Source: UBA4416 sp964543545
Lineage (GTDB): Bacteria; Bacteroidota; Bacteroidia; B-17B0; Aurantibacillaceae
Length of the DNA stretch: 64,000 nucleotides
Direction of reading: 5' to 3'
Assembly (NCBI GenBank): GCA_964543545.1
Contig: CAZIYT010000006.1
Span: forward strand, 62,001 to 126,000
Shown: positions 57,688 to 64,000 of the stretch, piece after piece
Position numbering within the stretch: the stretch's first letter is position 1
How the letters are laid out: each line of letters starts with the position of its first letter
The notes under the pieces: generated by a model
The model's input: the letters and a program-made list of their open reading frames with translations, nothing else
What the model was told of the DNA's origin: nothing
The model's database searches: none
Made by a program: the position numbers and the translations under genes

Positions 57688-59361
57688 ATGAAGCATCTTG
57701 TTATTCTTGCCCTATTCTTAAATATAGTTAGCGCAAAAGCCACCGAAACAGAAAAGGTAATCAAATCAAAACCCGAGAAGATCATTGTGTACACGCAGGG
57801 CGCGCAGGTACATCGCTCGATGGCTACCAACCTGGTGGCCGGGCAGAACACCCTGATTTTTTCAGGGCTGGAGAATTGCATCAATGCATCGGCCATCCAG
57901 GCTTCGGGTAACGGAAACTTTATCATTGCCGAGATCCAGCATGAGATCCATTACCCCGAGCTCGACAAGGCAAAGCTGCAGGGCGATGTGCGCTATGGCA
58001 AGTTGGTGAAGAATATCAACGACAGCATTAAAGAGCTGGTGTATGCCCTCGAAGATGTCAACAGCAAGATTGATGTGCTGAGCACCGAAAAAAATGTGCT
58101 GCTGAACTACAACCTGTACAAAGGCCTTTCCAAAAAAGACAGCATTGCCCTGCTGAAAGAAGGATTGACCTACCTGCGTGAAAAGCTTTTCAATATCAAT
58201 GCCGAACAGCTGAAGCTGAAACGCGAGAAGGAAAAGCTGGAAGGAAGAAGGGATAAGCTCAACGAGCGTTTGGCGAATATCAACCATGAGCTGGCCAACC
58301 AGGATCCCAACGGCGAAGTGGAAAAAACGGATTACCGCATCCTCGTGCATGTGATTGCCGAACAGGCCGGCCCTGCCACCATCAACCTGAACTATTACAT
58401 TACCAATGCGGGCTGGCTGCCTTCCTACGACCTGAGGGCCATCTCCAACGAGCAGAATGTAAAGCTCACGTACAAGGCGCAGATTCACCAGCAATCCGGT
58501 ATCGATTGGAGCAATGTGCGCCTGGTGCTTTCTACAGCTAATCCTAACCGCTCTTATAATATCCCGCAGCTATCTCCTTATTATCTGGGCTACAGTACTT
58601 ATATGCGTAAAGCAGATCAGCAGGCTTATAACAGCGCCCCGGCTACTGCAAACGGCTATGCCACAGAAGATATGAAAACCCTGGAGAAAGAGGCCAGCAC
58701 GGAATACGCCGCCGCGAAAGGAGCCTTTGAATTTACAGCCGTGAGTGAGAATGTGATCGAAACGGAATACGACATTAAGCTGAACTATAATATTCCAAGC
58801 GATGGAAAAGAGCACTTCGCAGCGATCCTTGTGAAAGACCTCAAAACGTTTTACAGGTACAAAGCCATTCCGAAAATCAATACAAATGTTTACCTCACCG
58901 CCGTTCTGCCGGATTGGGAAGACGCCATCACCATCGGCGGGCAGGCTTCCATTTATTACGATGGCTCTTATGTAGGCTCTACAAGCCTGATGCCGGGCGG
59001 TACGGAAGACACGATCTCGCTTTCATTGGGAATCGATAAAAACATTGCTGTCAAACGCCAGAAGATCAAAGACAAATGTTCTCAGAAGCTGTTGGATAAT
59101 GATATCGTTCATCAATACACTTTTGAGATCACGATGAAAAATTCCCGCAGCTCGAAAATCGAGATTGAAGTGGAAGATCAGTTGCCGCTGGCTTATGATA
59201 AAACGGTGAGCATCGATCCGAAAGAGCTGTCGGGTGCGAAGCATGATGAAACCACAGGCATGCTGAAATGGCGATTGGCAGTACCTGCAAAGGATAGTAA
59301 AAAACTCTCGCTGGTATACCAGGTAAAAGCGCCTAAGAGCATGCCGGTAGCGATTAATTAA
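57688..59361 (+). CDS. MuiA-like protein (DUF4140 plus DUF4139)
   Basis: A 557-residue protein with a signal peptide (MKHLVILALFLNIVSAKA). Residues about 30-110 are DUF4140 (PEKIIVYTQGAQVHRSMATN...LIFSGL), 95-205 a coiled coil rich in Lys/Glu, and 210-550 DUF4139 (YITNAGWLPSYDLRA, TYKAQIHQQSGIDWSNVRL, and the C-terminal LKWRLAVPAKDSKKLSLVYQ). This is the layout of the mucoidy inhibitor MuiA family, which is of unknown mechanism. It should be periplasmic or outer-membrane associated. It is followed by the second copy of the GAGCTCC-type repeat. Confidence 0.9.
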   Translation: MKHLVILALFLNIVSAKATETEKVIKSKPEKIIVYTQGAQVHRSMATNLVAGQNTLIFSGLENCINASAIQASGNGNFIIAEIQHEIHYPELDKAKLQGDVRYGKLVKNINDSIKELVYALEDVNSKIDVLSTEKNVLLNYNLYKGLSKKDSIALLKEGLTYLREKLFNINAEQLKLKREKEKLEGRRDKLNERLANINHELANQDPNGEVEKTDYRILVHVIAEQAGPATINLNYYITNAGWLPSYDLRAISNEQNVKLTYKAQIHQQSGIDWSNVRLVLSTANPNRSYNIPQLSPYYLGYSTYMRKADQQAYNSAPATANGYATEDMKTLEKEASTEYAAAKGAFEFTAVSENVIETEYDIKLNYNIPSDGKEHFAAILVKDLKTFYRYKAIPKINTNVYLTAVLPDWEDAITIGGQASIYYDGSYVGSTSLMPGGTEDTISLSLGIDKNIAVKRQKIKDKCSQKLLDNDIVHQYTFEITMKNSRSSKIEIEVEDQLPLAYDKTVSIDPKELSGAKHDETTGMLKWRLAVPAKDSKKLSLVYQVKAPKSMPVAIN

Positions 59362-59370
59362 GTGTTAATG

Positions 59371-59470
59371 CGCGAGGGATGGAGCGGTTTGTTTGAGCTC
59401 CTTTATTCCTCACGCACCGGCGTGAGGAATAAAGAGCGAGTAGCGACAGCCCGACCCGGAGGGCGCGCCC
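59371..59470. repeat. Structured intergenic repeat, copy B (right half)
   Basis: GGTTTGTTTGAGCTCC, then the 15-bp perfect stem CTTTATTCCTCACGC / GCGTGAGGAATAAAG (59401-59434) with an ACCG loop, then AGCGAGTAGCGAC and GGGCGCGCCC. The flanks match copy A at 9018-9102, while the stem differs completely on both sides of the loop. The left half is not present. Confidence 0.7.
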
Positions 59471-59575
59471 AAATGACTAAACAGCAAATGAGAAAGAACC
59501 GTTTTCTGGCAAATGTCCGATAGGAATAGCATACTTTCAGGAATACAAAACAATATCCTTACATACCTGTTATCT

Positions 59576-59605
59576 AAACAGCTGCATTCCTGGTGCAGCT
59601 GTTTT
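59576..59605 (+). terminator. Rho-independent terminator
   Basis: AAACAGCTGCA / TGCAGCTGTTTT form an 11-bp stem, followed by a short T-rich tail. It ends transcription coming from the MuiA-like gene or through the copy B repeat, before the PAS gene. Confidence 0.85.
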
Positions 59606-59652
59606 AGTTTGAGTAGATACGCTTATGTCAAACAGATTCTTATTTTTGTAAC

Positions 59653-60153
59653 ATGTTCGAATACGAGGAAGCATTAACTCACATGTATAAAGGCGCCACT
59701 TATGCACCTTTGATCAGCTGGGATATTTCCTGCAAGCATATTTACGGCGCCATCAATACCGGCCAGGAACTGCAATGCCTGAAAACACTGGAGAAAGACC
59801 TGAACTGGGTGGAGTTCCCGGAGCTGCGCCTGCCGCTGCTCCATAAAAAAACAGTGGTGATCACCAACCTGAAAAAAGAAATCATCTGGGTGAGCCGCCG
59901 GTTCTATCACCTCACCGGTTACCTGCCTGCCGAAGCCGTTGGGAAAACACCGAGCTTTTTGCAGGGATCGCAAACCTGCAAGCTGGCGATGGGCCGGATC
60001 CGCGAAAACCTGAAAGCCCTGCAGCCGGTGAATGATAAGCTGGTGAACTATAAAAAAGACGGGCAGCCTTATCTTTGTAAGCTGGAGATCTACCCGGTCT
60101 TCGATAAGTCGCATACACCGGTCAATTTTGTTGCCATTGAGTCTGCCGAATAA
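59653..60153 (+). CDS. LOV-like PAS protein lacking the photoactive cysteine
   Basis: A 166-residue protein. Residues about 70-165 are a PAS domain close to LOV: VGKTPSFLQGSQTCKLA aligns with the LOV core GxNCRFLQG, and the later NYKKDGQPYLCKLEIYPVFD copies NYRKDGTxFxNxLxxxPVxD. The Cys that forms the flavin adduct in LOV is Pro here, so the classical photocycle is not possible; flavin binding could remain. The N-terminal ~65 residues have no recognised fold. There is no output domain. The gene overlaps the following ATP-pyrophosphatase fusion by 17 bases. Confidence 0.8.
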   Translation: MFEYEEALTHMYKGATYAPLISWDISCKHIYGAINTGQELQCLKTLEKDLNWVEFPELRLPLLHKKTVVITNLKKEIIWVSRRFYHLTGYLPAEAVGKTPSFLQGSQTCKLAMGRIRENLKALQPVNDKLVNYKKDGQPYLCKLEIYPVFDKSHTPVNFVAIESAE

Positions 60154-61045
60154 TTCTTCCCCTAAAGCCTGTGAGCGTTGTGGTGCCGCCTTTGTGTGCA
60201 AGCCCGCTGATATTTCCAATTGCGATTGTACGGGCATGGCGCTGAGCGCAGAGGAAACACGGTTTATTTCGGTGCAGTTCAGGGACTGTGTATGTAACGC
60301 CTGCCTGCTGCAATTAAAAGAGCAATACCACAGCGGGGAAAAAACCAAAGCTATATTTTGCTGGAGCGGAGGCAAGGATTCCGCTTATGCCTTGTACCAG
60401 GTGATTTTGGAAAACCGTTACGAGGTGAAGTACCTGCTGACGACAGTGAACAAGACCTTTCAGCGGATCTCGATGCACGGTGTGCGCGAAGAGCTGCTAT
60501 TGGCCCAGGCCGGCGCGCTGGGCTATCCTTTGCTGAAAGTGGAAGTAGAGGAGGGCAGCAATGCGGAGTATGAGCGGCAGATGGAGGCCGTGCTGCTGAA
60601 AGCGAAGGCAGAAGGGATACAGCATGTGATCTTCGGTGATATTTTCCTGGAAGACCTGCGTGCCTACCGGGAAGCCAACCTTGCCAAAGTGGGGATGCAT
60701 GCCGTGTTTCCGCTCTGGAAAAGACCGACCAAAGAATTGGTGCGTGATTTTATCGATCAAAAATTCAGAACGGTGCTTTGCTGCACCAACGACGCTTACC
60801 TGGATGAAGCGTGGGCAGGGCGCGAGATCGATGAGGATTTTCTCCGGGACTTGCCGGCGCATGTAGACCCTTGCGGTGAGAACGGCGAATACCATACCTT
60901 TTGCTTCGACGGCCCTGTTTTCAGATACCCTGTTTCTGTGCAAGCCGGCGAAAAAGTGTATAAGCCACTTGATCTGAAGCTGACAGAATCCTCTGAAAAG
61001 CCTGTCACCAAAGGCTTCTGGTTCATTGATCTTCTTCCTGTATAA
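60137..61045 (+). CDS. CWC cysteine-rich/diphthine-ammonia-ligase-type ATPase fusion
   Basis: A protein of about 302 residues. The N-terminal ~60 residues carry eight Cys in the pattern of the small CWC domain (ACERCGAAFVCKP, NCDCTG, DCVCNACL). From about residue 75 the ATP-pyrophosphatase (adenine alpha hydrolase) domain begins, with FCWSGGKDSAYALYQ as the P-loop, then ISMHGVREELLLAQA, VIFGDIFLEDLRAYRE and VDPCGENGEYHTF. This is the diphthine-ammonia-ligase-like family; bacteria have no diphthamide, so the substrate is unknown. Only non-ATG starts (TTG) exist upstream, and it overlaps the PAS gene. The Cys-rich domain is normally separate, so this is a fusion. Confidence 0.85.
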   Translation: MSLPNNSSPKACERCGAAFVCKPADISNCDCTGMALSAEETRFISVQFRDCVCNACLLQLKEQYHSGEKTKAIFCWSGGKDSAYALYQVILENRYEVKYLLTTVNKTFQRISMHGVREELLLAQAGALGYPLLKVEVEEGSNAEYERQMEAVLLKAKAEGIQHVIFGDIFLEDLRAYREANLAKVGMHAVFPLWKRPTKELVRDFIDQKFRTVLCCTNDAYLDEAWAGREIDEDFLRDLPAHVDPCGENGEYHTFCFDGPVFRYPVSVQAGEKVYKPLDLKLTESSEKPVTKGFWFIDLLPV

Positions 61046-61072
61046 GGCTTTGTAAAGGCCATCCGGTCGAAA

Positions 61073-61119
61073 TACCCTAATTTAGGTATTATCCATACCT
61101 CTCTTTTTGTATATTTTTG
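61073..61119 (+). promoter_or_regulatory. Site TACCCTAATTTAGGTA and -7 box of the 61147 regulator
   Basis: The 16-bp near-palindrome is at 61073-61088; the -7 box TATTTTTG is at 61112-61119, start to start 39 bp. With transcription beginning just after the -7 box, the site is centred near -45, an activator position. Equivalent sites stand upstream of the next gene, suggesting autoregulation by the NarL-type regulator. Confidence 0.6.
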
Positions 61120-61146
61120 TGTTTAGAATTAATCTAAATAACAATT

Positions 61147-61794
61147 TTGCCCAAAGCCCTCCCCATAAAGATCATCGTAGCAGACACTGCTTTTTTAATC
61201 CGTAAAGGACTCCGCACCCTTATCAAGGAAGATCCGAGATTTGAATACGTGACGGAAGTCGTTGATAATAAAAGCCTGCAACAAGCCCTTAAAAAAGAAC
61301 TCCCGGATGTCCTGATCGTGGATCACTGCTGCGACGATTGTTTTTCGCTGAATGTGATCAAAGCCATCCGCCGGGAATACCCGGAGCTGCATGTCCTGGT
61401 CATTTCACATGAAAAGACGGCGGACGAGATCAAAAAAATCATCGGAACAGGCATCAGGAATTACCTTCTGAAGGATTGCGATGAGCAGGAAATTACCGAT
61501 GCCATCATTTCCTGTGCTAAAGGCGAAAAATATTTTTGCGGGCAGATCATCGATGTGCTGCTGGAAAAGGAAATCTCCTCGAAAGACCATTGCATGACGG
61601 GAAGCATTACCGAACGGGAGATCGATGTGATCCGCGAGCTGGTGTCGGGTAAGCGGCCAAAGGAAATAGCCGATATTTTGAATATCAGTTATTATACGAT
61701 TGTAACTCATAAGAAGAATATTTATAAGAAGCTGGGGATTAACCACAGTATAGAACTGGCGCAGTATGCGGTAAAGACAGGATTGATGAAATAA
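61147..61794 (+). CDS. NarL/LuxR-type response regulator (orphan)
   Basis: A 215-residue regulator from a TTG start. The receiver holds IKIIVADTAFLIRKGL, where one of the usual two acidic residues is Ala, the phospho-acceptor Asp in DVLIVDHCCDDC and the Lys in YLLKDCDEQE. The HTH is SITEREIDVIRELVSGKRPKEIADILNISYYTIVTHKKNIYKKLGI. No histidine kinase lies nearby, so it is an orphan. It stands between the PAS/ATPase pair and the HmuY-like gene, and the same kind of site precedes both its own gene and that gene. It may be a redox- or iron-related regulator; this is inference. Confidence 0.93.
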   Translation: MPKALPIKIIVADTAFLIRKGLRTLIKEDPRFEYVTEVVDNKSLQQALKKELPDVLIVDHCCDDCFSLNVIKAIRREYPELHVLVISHEKTADEIKKIIGTGIRNYLLKDCDEQEITDAIISCAKGEKYFCGQIIDVLLEKEISSKDHCMTGSITEREIDVIRELVSGKRPKEIADILNISYYTIVTHKKNIYKKLGINHSIELAQYAVKTGLMK

Positions 61795-61808
61795 TTCCGG
61801 AAGAGAGA

Positions 61809-61878
61809 TACCTAAATTGCGGTAGGTGGATTACCCCCATTTAAGTATTGTAGCAACACCATTCCGAAACGATCTTTG
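61809..61878 (+). promoter_or_regulatory. Paired TACC-N8-RGTA sites and promoter of the HmuY-like gene
   Basis: Sites TACCTAAATTGCGGTA (61809-61824) and TACCCCCATTTAAGTA (61832-61847) are 23 bp apart, about two helical turns. The -33 TTG (61848-61850) abuts the second site, and the -7 box GATCTTTG is at 61871-61878, 39 bp from the start of the second site, the same as at 61073. Confidence 0.65.
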
Positions 61879-61916
61879 CGGAAATTATTTATAATCATTC
61901 TAAACAAGATAGGAAC

Positions 61917-63188
61917 ATGAAAAAACAATTACTTTCCCTCGGGATCATTTTTATGGCCGCAGTACAGGTCAACGCACAGGCGGTTATCGTTGATACAGTT
62001 TCGGTAGGAGCAGGTTATGCCAACCAGAAATGGTACAGCTTAAAAAACGATGAGCAGGGAACTCAAAGCAAAGACAACTGGGATATTGCTTTCGAAATTT
62101 CAGGATATACGGCTGCCATCCTGGGCAACGTTCAAAAAACAGATTTCACGGTTTATAAAGCTCCTTATAAAATTTCGGATTACGCTGCAATTGATACAAC
62201 CGGTATCCGCAACTGGCCTAAGATGTACAACAGCGATACAACCTGGACAATCGGCGCATTCAATACCGGCGGAAATCCCTCTAATCCTATGGATTTAGGC
62301 TGGGGGACTTATAATTCCACAACGCACATCATTACCGGCGACAGTACCTATGTCGTGAAATTATCAGCGACGTCTTACAAAAAAGTCAAATTCATTGACC
62401 TGAACGGTGGCGTGTACTCCTTTGAGTATGCCAACATCGACGGGACAAATGCCCAGGCAAAAACCATTACGAAAAGCAACTATACCGGCAAGAACTTTAT
62501 TTATTTTGATATGACAGCCAACACAACTGTAGACAGGGAGCCGGCCAGCGCCAACTGGGACCTGACTTTTGTGAAATACATGTCCTATGCGCCGACCATT
62601 TATGCCGTAACAGGCATCCTGAGCAATAAAGGCGTAACGGTAGCGCAAGCCAATAACGTGACGGCTCCGGCGACTTACACGGCTTACGGTTCTCACACAT
62701 TTACCACCACGATGAATGCCATCGGGCACGACTGGAAATCCATCAACATGACAACGTTCCTGTGGGATATCCCGGCTGATACGGTTTATTTCGTGAAGGC
62801 AAAAGACGGTGATATCTGGAAGCTGCGTTTCAAAGCTTTCGGTGGTTCCTCAGGCCCTGCAGCCGGTAACACCGTATTATCGAAAGAAAACCTGACCTCT
62901 TCTTCCGTAGGCATTGCCGATGTAAAAGGTAACATTGCTGCTTCCGTGATCGTATTCCCGAACCCGGCTTCTTCTGTGGCTAACTTATTATTCTCTGCAG
63001 AAGCTGAATCGACGGTATCGGCTACCATCACCGACATCAGCGGCAAAACCGTTGCGCAGGAAACGATCAACGTTAACGCGGGATTAAACCAGCATGCGTT
63101 GAACATCAGCGATCTGCAAACGGGTGTATATGTTATTCACCTGAATGGCGGAAGCTACTCTGTGACACAAAAACTGATCAAACACTAA
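61917..63188 (+). CDS. HmuY-like secreted protein with type A T9SS sorting domain
   Basis: A 423-residue protein. A signal peptide (ending VNAQA) is followed by two related halves: KWYSLKNDEQGTQSKDNWDIAFEISG (about 40-65) and NFIYFDMTANT...SANWDLTFVKYM (about 190-220), each with the YFx-x-NWD(I/L)xF core of HmuY, a haem-binding lipoprotein family. The C-terminal ~75 residues are a T9SS type A sorting domain (VFPNPASSVANLLF...LQTGVYVIHLNGG). A haem-binding role is inferred from the family; axial His residues were not identified. Strong upstream sites suggest control by the adjacent NarL-type regulator. A DUF6607 gene follows. Confidence 0.72.
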   Translation: MKKQLLSLGIIFMAAVQVNAQAVIVDTVSVGAGYANQKWYSLKNDEQGTQSKDNWDIAFEISGYTAAILGNVQKTDFTVYKAPYKISDYAAIDTTGIRNWPKMYNSDTTWTIGAFNTGGNPSNPMDLGWGTYNSTTHIITGDSTYVVKLSATSYKKVKFIDLNGGVYSFEYANIDGTNAQAKTITKSNYTGKNFIYFDMTANTTVDREPASANWDLTFVKYMSYAPTIYAVTGILSNKGVTVAQANNVTAPATYTAYGSHTFTTTMNAIGHDWKSINMTTFLWDIPADTVYFVKAKDGDIWKLRFKAFGGSSGPAAGNTVLSKENLTSSSVGIADVKGNIAASVIVFPNPASSVANLLFSAEAESTVSATITDISGKTVAQETINVNAGLNQHALNISDLQTGVYVIHLNGGSYSVTQKLIKH

Positions 63189-63196
63189 AACATACT

Positions 63197-63262
63197 GGCC
63201 GGAACTTATAAAAGGTTTACCCCTCAAAAGGTGATTTTTTTCATAGGAAATAAGTTCCGGCC
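63197..63262. other. 13-bp inverted repeat between the HmuY-like and DUF6607 genes
   Basis: GGCCGGAACTTAT (63197-63209) and ATAAGTTCCGGCC (63250-63262) are exact inverted copies with a 40-base loop that itself contains AAAAGG...CTCAAAAGGTGATTTTTTT. It could be an attenuator, a terminator with internal T run, or an mRNA-stabilising hairpin. Confidence 0.55.
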
Positions 63263-63314
63263 TTTCCACTTAAAATAACACAATATCAAACAAACAACAA
63301 GTACACCGCAAACT

Positions 63315-64000
63315 ATGAAAACATTAACTACCATCGCAGCTCTGGCATTAACGCTCGGGCTTTCAGCACAAACCAAACAGCCTGCGCCCGCAGCCAAACC
63401 CACAGCTATTACAGGAAACAAAATGGAACAGGACAGGGCTTGTATTAAAAGCATGGTAGGGATCTATAAAGTGTCTTTCAACTTTGCAGAGACCTTTGCT
63501 CCCGATACCGGCTACAAATTTCACAAGCCTTATGCTGAAAGCGCCATCGAGTATGTGACACTGATCGAAGACTCTCCGAATAAAATCGTTTTACAGCACT
63601 TGCTGATCATCAACGACAGCACCATCATCAAGCACTGGAAACAGGATTGGGTATATGAGAATAAAGTGCTCTATAATTTCTACAAGGATAATGAGTGGAT
63701 TAAAAACACCATTACGCCGGAGCAGGCCAAAGGCACCTGGACACAGAAAGTTTACCAGGTAGACGACAGCCCGCGCTACGAAAGCTTCGGAACATGGGTT
63801 CACGTGGATGGAAAGCACTTCTGGGAAGGCGTGAACGATTCGCCTTTGCCACGCCGCGAGTTCACGAAAAGAAGTGATTATAACGTGATGAAACGCCATA
63901 GCCGCATGGAGATCCTGGCCGACGGATGGGTACTGGATCAAAACAATGAGAAGATCATCCGCAACAACGGCGTTGATAAATTATTATGCTGGGAGCGCGG
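63315..64000 (+). CDS. DUF6607-family exported protein (3' end outside window)
   Basis: The gene begins at ATG 63315 and runs off the right edge in frame; about 228 codons are visible. The signal peptide is MKTLTTIAALALTLGLSAQ. After that come KMEQDRACIKSMVGIYKVSFNF, VTLIEDSPNKIVLQHLLII, IKHWKQDWVYENKVLYNF and YQVDDSPRYESFGTWVHVDG, then PLPRREFTKRSDYNVM and the late DGWVLDQNN. I recognise this as the DUF6607 family, which often stands with haem/iron uptake genes. It follows a HmuY-like gene, which supports that idea. Confidence 0.65.
   Translation, partial: MKTLTTIAALALTLGLSAQTKQPAPAAKPTAITGNKMEQDRACIKSMVGIYKVSFNFAETFAPDTGYKFHKPYAESAIEYVTLIEDSPNKIVLQHLLIINDSTIIKHWKQDWVYENKVLYNFYKDNEWIKNTITPEQAKGTWTQKVYQVDDSPRYESFGTWVHVDGKHFWEGVNDSPLPRREFTKRSDYNVMKRHSRMEILADGWVLDQNNEKIIRNNGVDKLLCWER

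Noticed and set aside
63591..63941. Minus-strand open frame inside the last gene
   Set aside because: Antisense to the DUF6607 gene, whose plus-strand frame is open from ATG 63315 to the edge with a signal peptide.
1..64000. tRNA, rRNA, integrase or insertion sequence genes
   Set aside because: I looked for cloverleaf arms, rRNA core words and transposase motifs while reading and saw none.

Overview
The window is a stretch of a Bacteroidota chromosome, most likely of the Chitinophagales/Sphingobacteriales side. The evidence is: type IX secretion (T9SS) sorting domains of both kinds, gliding/T9SS proteins GldB and a GldN-like protein, PorE-like TPR/PD40/OmpA proteins, DUF4421 proteins, promoters with the Bacteroidota -7 box TAnnTTTG instead of a sigma70 -10 box, weak Shine-Dalgarno signals and several TTG/GTG starts. 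No rRNA, tRNA, CRISPR array, integrase or insertion sequence was seen. The taxonomic level is an inference from gene families.

Layout. 1-2.3 kb: the 3' part of an OmpA-family gene and a pseudouridine synthase. 2.4-5.0 kb: an AT-rich patch with a leaderless beta-helix protein and about 0.9 kb of gene-free DNA. 5.0-16.5 kb: DinB and RibD/DHFR-fold genes, a SprB-repeat T9SS substrate, an outer-membrane barrel with a PorE-like protein, a DUF3830-type protein, a divergent SDR/HxlR pair and an ABC-F ATPase. 16.7-25.7 kb: a 1428-residue PKD-repeat T9SS type B substrate, pruA, a DUF7793/STAS-like protein, a barrel protein, ubiX and an MscS channel. 25.7-36.8 kb: DUF4421, AMP nucleosidase, a stand-alone HsdR_N protein, M23-LysM peptidase, an SSB-tailed DUF3127 protein, asparaginase, folB, a zinc-ribbon protein, nadE, a barrel protein, gldB, a SprT-like protease and an orphan gldN-like gene. 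37-45.6 kb: tex, housekeeping enzymes, a second DUF4421 protein, carbonic anhydrase and a small redox operon (FMN reductase, CDGSH Fe-S protein, unknown). 45.7-57.4 kb: a leaderless papain-like peptidase with CARDB and PLL-type propeller next to a TPR histidine kinase and NarL-type regulator, then an RND exporter, an oligopeptide-type binding protein, a TPR-PD40 protein and recR. 57.7-64 kb: a MuiA-like protein, a LOV-like PAS protein, a cysteine-rich/diphthine-ammonia-ligase fusion, a NarL-type regulator, a HmuY-like T9SS substrate and the start of a DUF6607 gene, which together look like a haem/iron-related locus.

The most unusual signals are in non-coding DNA. (1) Four copies of a twin-hairpin element occur whose two 11-nt loops are complementary to each other (TCGRGAGCCTC and GAGGCTCYCGA), with loops conserved and stems varying (11.9, 24.8, 31.8 and 35.8 kb). 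(2) Two copies of a larger structured repeat share flanks, but the central stem differs and covaries (8.9 and 59.4 kb). (3) 16-bp TACC-N8-RGTA sites stand at exactly the same distance (39 bp) from the -7 boxes of the NarL-type regulator gene at 61.1 kb and of the HmuY-like gene at 61.9 kb. (4) A 16-bp palindrome, CACGTAATAATACGTG, occurs upstream of two distant genes. The protein-level candidates are the leaderless peptidase-propeller beside its two-component pair, the PAS/ATP-pyrophosphatase/regulator/HmuY-like cluster and the asymmetric ABC-F ATPase.

All calls were made by reading the sequence without database searches. Family names are from memory of conserved motifs and the confidence values reflect that.
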